DNA from: a virus
DNA: 31,038 bases
Strand: one strand, 5' to 3'
Virus record (IMG/VR): IMGVR_UViG_3300015371_000126
Coordinates: 1-31,038 of that record
A program made the translations under genes and the position numbers. Positions 24,070 to 31,038 of this stretch are shown in pieces. The notes below the pieces were generated by a model. That model searched no databases. It saw nothing but the letters and a program-made list of their open reading frames with translations, and was not told where the DNA came from. Position 1 is the first letter of the stretch, and each line of letters starts with the position of its first letter.

Positions 24070-24321
24070 ATGGCCGATGACCACGAATCGTTCGCCGAAC
24101 TGATGCTGCGTGCACGCGCAGCGCTTGGCCAGACGCAGGCGGCGTTCGGCAGGTCGCTAGGCGTCTCGACACGCACAGTCGTCGCGTGGGAGGCTGGAGA
24201 CGCCAGGCGCCTACCCTCGCCAGAACGCCTGGTGCGGATCATCAGCCTGACAGCGCGTCGCAGCGGCGCACCCAGCGCCGACGAACTGAACGCCGCGTGG
24301 GCGAGGGCGAAGCGTGACTAG
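24070..24321 (+). CDS. XRE-type HTH transcriptional regulator
   Basis: 83 residues with a Cro/CI-like helix-turn-helix: LMLRARAALGQTQAAFGRSLGVSTRTVVAWEAGD (residues 12-47), the classic plant/phage repressor pattern with QAAFGRSLG as first helix and TRTVVAWE as recognition helix. No N-terminal extension or peptidase domain, so it is more Cro-like than CI-like. It faces away from the minus-strand genes across the 253-nt control region, and no ribosome binding site is visible, so the message may be nearly leaderless. Confidence 0.82.
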   Translation: MADDHESFAELMLRARAALGQTQAAFGRSLGVSTRTVVAWEAGDARRLPSPERLVRIISLTARRSGAPSADELNAAWARAKRD

Positions 24322-24511
24322 CCAGCAGCCGACGCCATACCAGCGCGCGCTGCTGGAGATCGCACGACAGCGCCACCCACGCCACCGCTTCAGGCTTCAG
24401 AAGCGGGGCGCAGGCGGCGTCGTCGTGGGAGGCGCTACGCCTTCCGCCACGCGATCGTCGCGCGATCGTCAAACTTCGACGGACCACGGCGCGTCGTCGG
24501 ATGAACAGTGA
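24314..24511 (+). CDS. Possible small protein overlapping the integrase 3' end
   Basis: 65 residues from GTG 24314, 6 nt after GAGGG (24303-24307), overlapping the HTH gene stop by 8 nt. N-terminus PYQRALLEIARQRHPRHRF looks real; the rest (after residue 40) overlaps the integrase coding region on the other strand and is low-complexity. Either a short true gene or a chance frame. The inverted repeat at 24369-24436 lies inside it. Confidence 0.35.
   Translation: MTSQQPTPYQRALLEIARQRHPRHRFRLQKRGAGGVVVGGATPSATRSSRDRQTSTDHGASSDEQ
24369..24436. repeat. Long inverted repeat at integrase stop (terminator or attP candidate)
   Basis: Arms 24369-24381 and 24424-24436 match over 12 of 13 bases; the right arm overlaps the integrase TAG (24435-24437). 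Inside, CCGCTTC/GAAGCGG (24385-24391 and 24400-24406) forms a second, off-centre hairpin. It could end transcription from both sides or be the phage attachment site, which for serine integrases usually lies next to the gene. Confidence 0.5.
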
Positions 24512-25844
24512 TCCTGTCGACAGCCGAGGCAATGAACGTGCGGCGCTGGCTGTTCGTCAGATCGTCCCACATGGCGTCAGCGTCGACTGCCAGCTGGGTG
24601 ACACGCTTGGCAGCGCGCAGCTGCCGCAGCCGATCGCGTGCGGCGTCGACTGCGTTCTGCCTGTCGGCAGTGGCGGCGACATAGACGGCTTCGTCCAGCG
24701 CGCTGCTGATCGGGCTGGAGACCCACGCCGTCAGTTCGCCTTCTGCGGCAGCGACAGCATCTTCTGCCTCTGCCAGTTCCACGACGTCGGCAGGATCGCC
24801 GACAGCGCTGGGCTGCTGCCTCGACCACGCGCGGAACGAGTCAGTGACAGCCTCGTCAGCGGCACGCGCGCTGATCGTGACTGGCGCCGGACAGACGCCA
24901 TGCGAGGAATGGCGCTGGCAGTAGTAGGTCGGGTACGGCTGGCCATTCTTCATCTTCAGCATGTGGAACGTCATACGCTGGCCACAGCTGGCGCATGTCA
25001 TCAGACCAGCCAGCAGCGATTCGTGTTTGCGGTACGGCCGCAGCTGTGGCGCCGCCTGGACAGCGTCGAACGTAGCCTGGTCGACCAGCGCGGTGTGCGC
25101 GTCGTGGCAGACGAGGTCGCTGCCCGACCGAACCTGACCCAGATAGGTGGGATTCGACAGCATGCGACGCAGCGCGTTCGGTGGCTGATGGACGCCGGTC
25201 GCCTCTTTGATGTAGGTAGAGATCGCCGTCCAGGTGGCACCGCTGGCGCGCATGGCGTATGCCTCCGTGACGGCTGGCCCTTTGATCGGGTCGACCTCCA
25301 GTTTCCGACTGGGGCGCAGGTAGCCAAACGGCACACGTCCCATGATCGGAATGCCGCTGGCGATGGCGTTGGTTCGGCTGTCCAACGAGTGTTCACGCGC
25401 CAGGTCCAGTTCCAGTTCGGCGAAGGCGCCCAGAACCGAAACCATCATCTTCCCCATGTGCGACGTGCCGTCGATCCTGCCAATGTCGCCAAACACGATG
25501 TAGCCACCAGCATCGGTCACGCGTTTGACGACCTCCTGAATGCCGACGACGGATCGGCCAAGACGCGACAGACGCGCCACGATCAGCGCGCGCGCCTCGC
25601 CAGATTCGATCCTGGCCAGCGCCGCCTGCAGCCCCTCACGATCGTTACTGCCACCCGATTTGCCTTCGTCGACGTAGCTGTCGATCAGTTCGACGCCGCT
25701 GTCGGCGGCGATCTCTGCGTTTCGTTCCGACTGCGCGTCGAGGGTACGCAGCTGGTCTGCGTTCCTCTTCCCCAGACGGCTGTAACGCTGGTAATCGACG
25801 CCAGGCGTCCGGCGCGTGCGCCTGCCAGAAGCTGTCGGCGCCAT
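24435..25844 (-). CDS. int: Large serine recombinase (phage integrase)
   Basis: 469 residues. Resolvase domain with the catalytic Ser (DYQRYSRLGKRN, S22), the conserved RLSRLGRSVVG motif and GKMMVSVLGAFAELELDL; recombinase domain from about 165 (GRVPFGYLR, NALRRMLSNPTYLG); zinc ribbon with CASC (C284, C287) and C309, C318; then a coiled-coil region (AEAEDAVAAAEGELTAW) and a short tail. This is the phage-integrase type that joins attP to attB. It adjoins two small minus genes by TAG-ATG, not overlapped. It shows this phage is temperate or a prophage. Confidence 0.95.
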   Translation of the reverse strand: MAPTASGRRTRRTPGVDYQRYSRLGKRNADQLRTLDAQSERNAEIAADSGVELIDSYVDEGKSGGSNDREGLQAALARIESGEARALIVARLSRLGRSVVGIQEVVKRVTDAGGYIVFGDIGRIDGTSHMGKMMVSVLGAFAELELDLAREHSLDSRTNAIASGIPIMGRVPFGYLRPSRKLEVDPIKGPAVTEAYAMRASGATWTAISTYIKEATGVHQPPNALRRMLSNPTYLGQVRSGSDLVCHDAHTALVDQATFDAVQAAPQLRPYRKHESLLAGLMTCASCGQRMTFHMLKMKNGQPYPTYYCQRHSSHGVCPAPVTISARAADEAVTDSFRAWSRQQPSAVGDPADVVELAEAEDAVAAAEGELTAWVSSPISSALDEAVYVAATADRQNAVDAARDRLRQLRAAKRVTQLAVDADAMWDDLTNSQRRTFIASAVDRITVHPTTRRGPSKFDDRATIAWRKA

Positions 25845-26075
25845 CTAGATCGCCTCCCCTGGGCGCCAGCCGATCTGCTGCTGGCAGAACGCATAGATGG
25901 TTTCCAGCGCCTCGCGCGTCGGACCCTGTTCGGTCTGATTCAGCGGCACGTCGAGACGTGCGAACAGCGCGTTTTCGGCGCCAATCAGCGCCTCGTCGCC
26001 ATCATCACCGGCGGCGGCGTAGCCCTCCCACGCGTCACGCAGCGCGGTGGCCAGCTGTACGTCGTGCGTCGCCAT
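25845..26075 (-). CDS. Small acidic helical protein
   Basis: 76 residues, mainly helical and acidic: LRDAWEGYAAAGDDGDEAL, then REALETIYAFCQQQIGW. The TAG ends directly before the integrase ATG, so it is cotranscribed with the integrase. A recombination directionality factor would be one candidate by position, but the product has no DNA-binding look, so this is only a guess. Confidence 0.55.
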   Translation of the reverse strand: MATHDVQLATALRDAWEGYAAAGDDGDEALIGAENALFARLDVPLNQTEQGPTREALETIYAFCQQQIGWRPGEAI

Positions 26076-26294
26076 CTAGATCGCGTCCCACACGCCACGG
26101 TCGCTGGCTGCGACCAGGGCGCCGTCGATGTAGACGTCGACGCAGCGGGTTTCGATGATGCGCGCGCGACCCTGAACCTGGACGCGTCGCGGCCAGCCGT
26201 CGCCGATCAGACGCCTGGCATCGGCCAGCGTGTCTGTCGTGTCGACCTCCAGCCAGCTGCCAGTCAGATCGTCCCAGACCTGAACTTGAAACAT
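26076..26294 (-). CDS. Small beta-rich protein
   Basis: 72 residues, start MFQVQVWDDLTGSW, with AAGGGAGG just before ATG 26294. A single beta-rich module (SWLEVDTTDTLADARRLIGD, then RIIETRCVDVYIDGALVA). The upstream frame continues for 16 residues but without a better start. First gene of the integrase transcript. Function unknown. Confidence 0.6.
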   Translation of the reverse strand: MFQVQVWDDLTGSWLEVDTTDTLADARRLIGDGWPRRVQVQGRARIIETRCVDVYIDGALVAASDRGVWDAI

Positions 26295-26504
26295 GGTGCC
26301 TCCCTTGCGGTGGGATTCACGCGCTGTCTGCGCGCTGGGCACATATTACCTATAAACGCGCACAACTGTTCAGATAGGCGCGTAAACCGGCAATACGGCT
26401 GGAGGTCTGCGCCAGACAGGCGGCGACACGGCGTCGCTGGCATCAGGTCTGCACGCGCCGGGACCCTAACCCAGACAAACGACAGACCAGAGGAGGTCTG
26501 ACAC
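26295..26504. promoter_or_regulatory. Divergent promoter region with hairpin leader
   Basis: 210 nt without a gene. The only AT-rich patch (26341-26375) holds TATAAA (26351-26356, plus strand) and TAATAT on the minus strand (26348-26343); these would serve the early operon and the integrase operon. Between 26403 and 26500 the leader carries three GGTCTG words (26404, 26446, 26495) and several CAGAC partners, giving alternative hairpins. Confidence 0.5.
26483..26500 (+). promoter_or_regulatory. Hairpin enclosing the ribosome binding site of the Lsr2-like gene
   Basis: CAGACC (26483-26488) pairs perfectly with GGTCTG (26495-26500) around AGAGGA, so the AGGAGG (26491-26496) that serves ATG 26505 is partly in the loop and partly in the stem. 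Pairing with an upstream GGTCTG would free the site. Confidence 0.5.
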
Positions 26505-26741
26505 ATGGCACACAAAACCGTGCTGGTAAGCGATCTGACGGGGCAGGAGATCCAGACCCCGGCAACAGTCACGATCGCCCACGCCAACGATCCTTCGACC
26601 AGCGTGCTGTTGGACGTCGACGCCAGCGAGGTCGCCGACATGGCAGCCAAGGGTCGCCAGGTGAAGCGTCGCGGTCGACGTCCTCGTCAGGCGCAGGCGC
26701 AGGCGCAGCCGGAGGCATCGACGGAGGCAGACGACGAATGA
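26505..26741 (+). CDS. Lsr2-like small DNA-binding protein
   Basis: 78 residues. The N-terminal half resembles the dimerisation domain of Lsr2 (TVLVSDLTGQEI, then TVTIAH and LLDVDASEVADM), and KGRQVKRRGRRPR is a basic, AT-hook-like stretch that could contact DNA, with a polar QAQAQAQ tail. Lsr2-type proteins are nucleoid silencers of Actinobacteria, and phage copies are common. It is the first gene of the early operon and overlaps its neighbour as ATGA. Confidence 0.65.
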   Translation: MAHKTVLVSDLTGQEIQTPATVTIAHANDPSTSVLLDVDASEVADMAAKGRQVKRRGRRPRQAQAQAQPEASTEADDE

Positions 26742-26989
26742 CCAGTACCGAACTGGTGCAGCTGCCGCACCCAGCCGACGCCTGGCGTGACGCCACGGCG
26801 CTGGCGCTGGAGGCAGACGCCCAGCGATTCAATGACGCCCTGGCGTCGCTGGCGCAGGTCGAAGAGGTTTTCGATTTTCACGCTGACGAGTCAGCTGCCA
26901 GCGAGGTCCGGCAGCTATGTGGGCTGCTGCGTGAACGTGCCTCGACGTCCAACAGCCGCGCGCGCGAACTGCGGATGGCGCAGGTGTGA
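26738..26989 (+). CDS. Small acidic helical protein
   Basis: 83 residues, helical, with a heptad-like pattern (ATALALEADAQRFNDALASL, then SEVRQLCGLLRERAS). Unknown family. Coupled to both neighbours by ATGA and GTGA. By place it belongs to the early gene set. Confidence 0.65.
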   Translation: MTSTELVQLPHPADAWRDATALALEADAQRFNDALASLAQVEEVFDFHADESAASEVRQLCGLLRERASTSNSRARELRMAQV

Positions 26990-27264
26990 CGCCCGACATG
27001 CCGGACGAGATCGTCGACCAGTACGTCTGGGTGCCAGAGACGGACAGAGACTGGATCGTGCTGGCGCCGGATGACCATCGGCTGTGCCGTCGACCGCAGT
27101 GTCATCGACGAGCTGTAGCAGCGCTGATGCGAACCCAGCGCCAGCAGGGCTGGCCACATCGCACGCATCGGGTGGCGTGGCACTACTGCGATCAGCATCT
27201 GTACGGACGGCGTCTGGTCGACGGTCTGCTGTTGCGACCGATCCCACGAAAGGCGCTGACGTGA
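26986..27264 (+). CDS. Zinc-finger protein, actinophage type
   Basis: 92 residues, GTG start. C54RRPQC-type pair (CRRPQC) and a HYCDQHLYGRRLVDG motif form a likely four-ligand zinc site (two Cys plus Cys and His). This small domain recurs in actinophages and is of unknown role. It overlaps its neighbours as GTGA. Confidence 0.7.
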   Translation: MTPDMPDEIVDQYVWVPETDRDWIVLAPDDHRLCRRPQCHRRAVAALMRTQRQQGWPHRTHRVAWHYCDQHLYGRRLVDGLLLRPIPRKALT

Positions 27265-27455
27265 CCCCTCGTCCCCTAACGATGCAGGACCGCCTACTGG
27301 TCGCAGCGCATGTCGAGACGCTGACACGCGCTGACCCCAGCATTCGGCCGATCGCAGATTCGATCATCAGCTGCGTGCGCTGCTGCATGGCGTTTCCCGA
27401 ATGCGCGCATGTCTTGGCTGAGGCAGAACGCGTGCAGGCAGGTGGCGACGAATGA
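27261..27455 (+). CDS. Small Cys-containing helical protein
   Basis: 64 residues from GTG 27261 (GTGA overlap). The ISCVRCCMAFPECAHVLAEAE core has four Cys in a C..CC....C pattern that could bind a metal. Otherwise helical. Unknown role in the early operon. Confidence 0.6.
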   Translation: MTPRPLTMQDRLLVAAHVETLTRADPSIRPIADSIISCVRCCMAFPECAHVLAEAERVQAGGDE

Positions 27456-27895
27456 AACTGACCGTGGCCGTCTTCGTCGCTGCGCTGATCTTTGCGCCGT
27501 GTGGTCGAGGCGCTGACCGTGTCGACCGCATGTCGCAGACGACGCTGGAACGTCAGGCTGAACTGGTCGTCACGACAGGCGGCGTTCGTGGTCGCTGTCA
27601 CGGCTGCGCCACGCCATACATGCGTCGGCTGGCGCAGGAACTGATCGCGCGCGCCTTCGTCGGCGACGCCAGGCGCTGGGCGTTATGCGTCGTCGATCGT
27701 GAATCTGGATTCAATCCAGGCGCCGTCAGTCGCACGCACGACTACGGGCTGGCGCAGATCCATGCGTCGTCGCATCCCTGGGTGAACGTAGATCGGCTGC
27801 TGGTCGATCCTGTCTATGCCGTCTCGACGATGCTGCGTCTGTCGCGCGGAGGCTGGCAGCGCAGCCCGTGGTCTGGGGGGTCGCACGCGTGCTGA
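27452..27895 (+). CDS. Exported lytic transglycosylase-like protein
   Basis: 147 residues. A Sec-type signal peptide (MKLTVAVFVAALIFAPCGRGA, residues 1-21) leads to a lysozyme-like module: CVVDRESGFNPGAVSR with the catalytic Glu84, DYGLAQIHASSHPWV and AVSTMLRLSRGGWQRS. It would act on peptidoglycan outside the membrane. It is not in the lysis or tail module but in the early operon, so it may remodel the wall during infection or be carried in the virion. Confidence 0.75.
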   Translation: MKLTVAVFVAALIFAPCGRGADRVDRMSQTTLERQAELVVTTGGVRGRCHGCATPYMRRLAQELIARAFVGDARRWALCVVDRESGFNPGAVSRTHDYGLAQIHASSHPWVNVDRLLVDPVYAVSTMLRLSRGGWQRSPWSGGSHAC

Positions 27896-28371
27896 TGGCC
27901 CTTGAGGAATTGCGCATGGCTGCCGCTGTCGGCTGCGAACGCCAGCTGCGTGCGATGCGTGGCAACTACTCACCTGGCCACGGGCTGAAGCCAGCGCCGG
28001 TCAATGACTGGGGCATTTCGATCTGTGGCGCAGCGGCCGAACTGTTCGTCGCCAAATCCCTCGACCTATTCTGGTGCGACCGGCCAGCCCTCGACTATGA
28101 CGGCGACGTCGGGCCGTACCACGTTCGCTGGACGCCTTACGTCTCTGGCCATCTGACGATCCACGCACCAGACCCAGAAGACGCGCCGTTCGTGCTGGTC
28201 ACAGGCACGCCGCCGCAGCTGGCGATCAGGGGCTGGACGTTCGCCCACGTCGCACAGCAGAAGCGCTACTGGTCCGATCTGGGTGGCGACGGGCGATGGG
28301 CGTTCAATCTGCCAATCAGCGATCTGCAGCCGATGGTCGAACTGCCGACGATCCACGAGCTTCAGCTATGA
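27895..28371 (+). CDS. Conserved phage protein, PD-(D/E)XK-like pattern
   Basis: 158 residues. It shows ICGAAAELFVAKSLDLFW, DYDGDVGPYHVRWTPYVSG and APFVLVTGTPPQLAIRGW. This E...AK, DVG..x.VR arrangement is a widespread phage protein of unknown function that resembles restriction-endonuclease-like folds, but the Lys of a canonical EXK is replaced by Arg. TGATG coupling at 27893-27897 favours ATG 27895 over GTG 27889. Confidence 0.6.
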   Translation: MALEELRMAAAVGCERQLRAMRGNYSPGHGLKPAPVNDWGISICGAAAELFVAKSLDLFWCDRPALDYDGDVGPYHVRWTPYVSGHLTIHAPDPEDAPFVLVTGTPPQLAIRGWTFAHVAQQKRYWSDLGGDGRWAFNLPISDLQPMVELPTIHELQL

Positions 28372-29693
28372 CGATGCGCTGGCTGCAGGATTCTGACTTC
28401 GTCCTCTGGCAGGGCGACGTCGTCGACGTTCTGGATGGCGAGATCGCCAGCGATTCGATCGACTGCTGCATCACGTCGCCGCCTTACTGGGGTCTGCGCG
28501 ACTACGGCACAGGTGGCTGGTCAGGTGGCGGCGCTGACTGCGACCACGCAGCGGCGAAGCGCACGACACGTTTCGACTATTCGCTAGAGGCGACGCGCGC
28601 CAATCCTCACCAGGTCCGTGCACAGACGACCGCGCCAGAAGGGACAGACGGCAGGCAATGGCACAGCGTCTGCCCGACGTGCGGCGCCAGGCGCGTCGAT
28701 GCACAGCTGGGGCTGGAGGCGACGCCAGAGGAATACGTCAGCCGTCTGGTCGACGTCTTTCGTGAGGTCTGGCGCGTGCTGGCACCGCACGGCAGCGTCT
28801 GGCTGAACCTGGGTGACAGCTACAGCGGCGCCACGCCTGGTCGAAACGATCTCGACCGCATCGGCCAACGCGTGACCGATCCGAATCCCACGACGCCGCC
28901 GACGTCGAAATACACAGACGACGCCCAGCGCCAGCGTCGAGGCGCACGCAGCGCCTCTGGGCTGCCTGCGAAAAACCTGGTCGGGATTCCCTGGCGTGTC
29001 GCCTTCGCCCTGCAGCGTGACGGCTGGCTGCTGCGTAGCGACACGATCTGGGCGAAGCCGAACCCGATTCCAGAATCGGTCGCCGATCGTCCGACGAAGT
29101 CACACGAATACGTTTTCCTGCTGGCCAAACAGCCGCGCTACTGGTTCGACCAGGCGGCGGTCGCCGAACGTGCGATCAGCGGTACAGACCTGGGGCTGCT
29201 GCGTGGTCGCATCCCAGACGACGCAGACGACCGTGTCAGCTGGCACGCAGATTCCATCGCAGCCAGGCAGCGCGCTGGCGTCGACAGTCGCACCGGCAAT
29301 CCATCGGCCACCAGGAACGTGCGCAGCGTCTGGTCGATCAGCGCGCAGCCCTACGCCCACGCGCATTTCGCCACCTATCCGACCGAACTGGTGCGGCGCT
29401 GCCTCTTGGCCAGCTGTCCCCAGCGCGTCTGCCTCGACTGTGGCCAGCCCGACGGCTGGTCTGACTGTGACCACGACAGCTGGCGTCCAGGCGTCGTCCT
29501 AGATCCGTTCATCGGGTCCGGCACGACGGCGCTGGTGGCACGTCGGCATACGCGCGCCTGCGTCGGCATTGAACTGAACCCCGCCTATTGCCATCTGATC
29601 GAACACAGACTGCAGCAGCTGGCGTTGGATGGCGCCGAATACGAACCGCCGCTGGTCGAGGCTGTCGACGTGCAGGAATCGCTATGGGCGTAA
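28368..29693 (+). CDS. DNA adenine/cytosine-N4 methyltransferase
   Basis: 441 residues. Beta-class order: catalytic TSPPYWGLRDYG (S37-Y40) first, SAM-binding DPFIGSGTTA (379-385) near the C-terminus, and two Cys pairs (CPTCGARR and CLDCGQ) that suggest a structural zinc ribbon in the central part. SPPY is typical of N4-cytosine enzymes, but N6-adenine cannot be excluded. No partner endonuclease is evident, so it is an orphan that protects phage DNA. Coupled by ATGA to its upstream neighbour. Confidence 0.88.
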   Translation: MTMRWLQDSDFVLWQGDVVDVLDGEIASDSIDCCITSPPYWGLRDYGTGGWSGGGADCDHAAAKRTTRFDYSLEATRANPHQVRAQTTAPEGTDGRQWHSVCPTCGARRVDAQLGLEATPEEYVSRLVDVFREVWRVLAPHGSVWLNLGDSYSGATPGRNDLDRIGQRVTDPNPTTPPTSKYTDDAQRQRRGARSASGLPAKNLVGIPWRVAFALQRDGWLLRSDTIWAKPNPIPESVADRPTKSHEYVFLLAKQPRYWFDQAAVAERAISGTDLGLLRGRIPDDADDRVSWHADSIAARQRAGVDSRTGNPSATRNVRSVWSISAQPYAHAHFATYPTELVRRCLLASCPQRVCLDCGQPDGWSDCDHDSWRPGVVLDPFIGSGTTALVARRHTRACVGIELNPAYCHLIEHRLQQLALDGAEYEPPLVEAVDVQESLWA

Positions 29694-30448
29694 AGGCGCC
29701 GCCGACACGTCGCGTGAACCACGGATCTGGTCACGTCTATTACGTCGACGATCGCAAACAGGACGGCATCACGACGCTGATCGGCAAAGGCGTGCCGAAA
29801 CCAGCGCTAATCAATTGGGCGCCACGCATGTCGGCTGACTTTGCGATCGACCACTGGGACGAGCTGCTAGAAATGTCGCCGTCTGAACGGCATAAGGCGC
29901 TGGCGTTTGCGCATCGCAATGTGGCCAGCGACGCAGCCGAACGAGGCACGCTGGTTCACGCGCTGGTCGCACACATGACGACAGGCGAGGAATTAGACGT
30001 GCCAGAGGCGTTCACGGGGCACGTCGACGCCTGGCTGCAGTTCGACCATGACTGGCGCCCACAGGTGATGCTGGCTGAAGCGATGGTCATAAACAGGCGC
30101 CATCGCTACGCAGGCACGCTGGATCTGGTCGCGCGCCTCGCTGATGGACGTACCTGGCTGCTGGATTACAAGACGGGGCTAAAGGGCGTCTATCCAGAGG
30201 CGGCACTACAGCTGTCGGCGTATCGCTACGCAGAGACATATCTGAACGCCCGTGGCGAGGAAATGCCCATGCCTGCGATCGACCAGGCAGGTGCCATCGA
30301 ACTGAAGGCAGATGGCTATCGGCTGTTGCCTGTGCAGACAGACGACCTGACGTTTCGGACATTCCTTTATGTGCAGCAGGTGGCGTATTTCATGGACACA
30401 GGAAAATTCCTGATTGGCGACGCGCTGTCGCCGCCGGAGGCGAAATGA
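29684..30448 (+). CDS. PD-(D/E)XK exonuclease (RecE/Cas4-like)
   Basis: 254 residues. The nuclease core carries a TLDLVARLADGRTWLLDYKTG string: D147, then D161 and K163 (motifs II and III), followed by LQLSAYRYAE (QxxxY motif IV). It would resect DNA to make single strands for the annealing protein encoded next. ATG 29684 overlaps the methyltransferase end by 10 nt, and the stop overlaps the next ATG. Confidence 0.85.
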   Translation: MGVKAPPTRRVNHGSGHVYYVDDRKQDGITTLIGKGVPKPALINWAPRMSADFAIDHWDELLEMSPSERHKALAFAHRNVASDAAERGTLVHALVAHMTTGEELDVPEAFTGHVDAWLQFDHDWRPQVMLAEAMVINRRHRYAGTLDLVARLADGRTWLLDYKTGLKGVYPEAALQLSAYRYAETYLNARGEEMPMPAIDQAGAIELKADGYRLLPVQTDDLTFRTFLYVQQVAYFMDTGKFLIGDALSPPEAK

Positions 30449-31038
30449 ACACGACCATGTCGCTGGTGCCAGCATCGAACGTGAACGTGGCTGCCCGTCG
30501 CTGGGATGCTGACTGGCTGCTGGACCCTGCAGAGATCGCACAGCGCATCGGCGGTACAGACTTCGTGCCGTCAGCGCTTCGCAATAACCCAGCGGCGATC
30601 ACAGCAGCGCTGCTGTACGGCGCAGAGGTCGGGCTTGGCCCGATGCAATCGCTGGCGCACGTCTCTGTGATCGAAGGGCGCCCGACGCTGGCAGCTGAGA
30701 CGCAGCGCGCGCTGGTGCTGGCAGCTGGGCACGAAATCTGGCTGGAAGATGCCTCGACCACGAAAGCGACGATGGCTGGGCGCCGTCGAGGCAGCGACCA
30801 GATCAGCCGTGTGACCTGGACGATTGACGACGCCAAACGCGCTGGCATGGATGGACGCCCGAACTGGCGTCGCTACCCACGCGCCATGCTGATCGCGCGC
30901 GCCTCTGCCGAACTGGCGCGCACGACGTTTCCAGACGCGATCGGTGGGTTAGCAGCCACAGAGGAATTCGATACCGAACAGATCCCAGCTGCGCTGGAGG
31001 CAGCTGCTTCCAGCCAGGACGCCAGGCAGGGCGGTGAC
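30445..31038 (+). CDS. RecT-like single-strand annealing protein (3' end outside window)
   Basis: 198 residues are visible, no stop. PAAITAALLYGAEVGLGPMQSL, then RPTLAAETQRALVLAAGHEIW and PNWRRYPRAMLIARASAELAR are the conserved actinophage RecT pattern. It anneals complementary strands exposed by the exonuclease encoded just upstream. The C-terminus is probably short of 100 residues further. Confidence 0.82.
   Translation, partial: MNTTMSLVPASNVNVAARRWDADWLLDPAEIAQRIGGTDFVPSALRNNPAAITAALLYGAEVGLGPMQSLAHVSVIEGRPTLAAETQRALVLAAGHEIWLEDASTTKATMAGRRRGSDQISRVTWTIDDAKRAGMDGRPNWRRYPRAMLIARASAELARTTFPDAIGGLAATEEFDTEQIPAALEAAASSQDARQGGD

Noticed and set aside
24501-26501. A 666-codon open frame on the plus strand opposite the integrase genes
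   Set aside because: It runs antisense across the serine integrase, two small genes and the divergent promoter, has no recognisable domain and Arg/Gln-rich composition. It is a GC-rich shadow frame.
1-31038. tRNA genes, CRISPR arrays and insertion sequences
   Set aside because: No cloverleaf, no regularly spaced short repeats with unique spacers (apart from coding and operator repeats) and no transposase-like gene were seen.

Overview
The window is a contiguous 31 kb piece of a temperate, tailed (siphovirus-like) bacteriophage or prophage. It starts inside an HNH endonuclease gene and ends inside a RecT-like gene, so neither end is natural. High GC, frequent GTG starts, an HK97-type head module, a large serine integrase, an Lsr2-like small protein and several small zinc-finger proteins of the kind seen in actinophages all point to an actinobacterial host. 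The exact genus cannot be read from the sequence.

Layout. (1) 1-4882, plus strand: HNH endonuclease, large terminase, HK97 portal, prohead protease and major capsid protein. (2) 4883-7948, plus: a strong hairpin after the capsid gene, then five small virion or appendage genes (Gp80-like, a short beta-rich protein, a Gly-rich protein, a collagen-like protein and a protein with ten tandem 20-residue repeats). They sit, unusually, between the capsid gene and the head-tail connector. A 44-residue antisense membrane ORF fills the only gap. (3) 7945-9014: connector and tail-terminator-type genes. (4) 9011-12433: an inserted block of five translationally coupled genes for sugar or acyl chemistry (GNAT/FemAB-like, methyltransferase-like, two GT-A glycosyltransferases and a NodB-type deacetylase). 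(5) 12460-20681: tail tube, tail assembly chaperone with a -1 frameshift at CCCCCCG, tape measure, minor tail proteins and a lyase-like spike. (6) 20678-21590: M23 endolysin and a holin-like membrane protein.

(7) 21568-23816, minus strand: a tightly coupled run of small genes, including two membrane proteins, a zinc-ribbon protein and three helix-turn-helix (HTH) or winged-helix proteins. (8) 23817-24069: a divergent control region with four 11-bp-phased GAAC repeats, followed by an XRE-type regulator on the plus strand. (9) 24435-26294, minus: the serine integrase and two small genes. A long inverted repeat overlaps the integrase stop codon. (10) 26295-26504: a second divergent control region with a hairpin-rich leader. 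(11) 26505-31038, plus: the early operon, with an Lsr2-like protein, small unknowns, an exported lytic transglycosylase, a DNA methyltransferase, a PD-(D/E)XK exonuclease and the RecT-like annealing protein.

Genes overlap by 1-16 nt almost everywhere, mostly as ATGA, GTGA, TAATG or TGATG, so translation is coupled throughout. The most unusual points are three or four genes that appear to start at ATA codons overlapping the previous TAA or TAG stop; the glycan-type gene island inside the virion operon; the frameshifted tail chaperone; the antisense membrane micro-gene; and the phased repeat array in the lysogeny switch.
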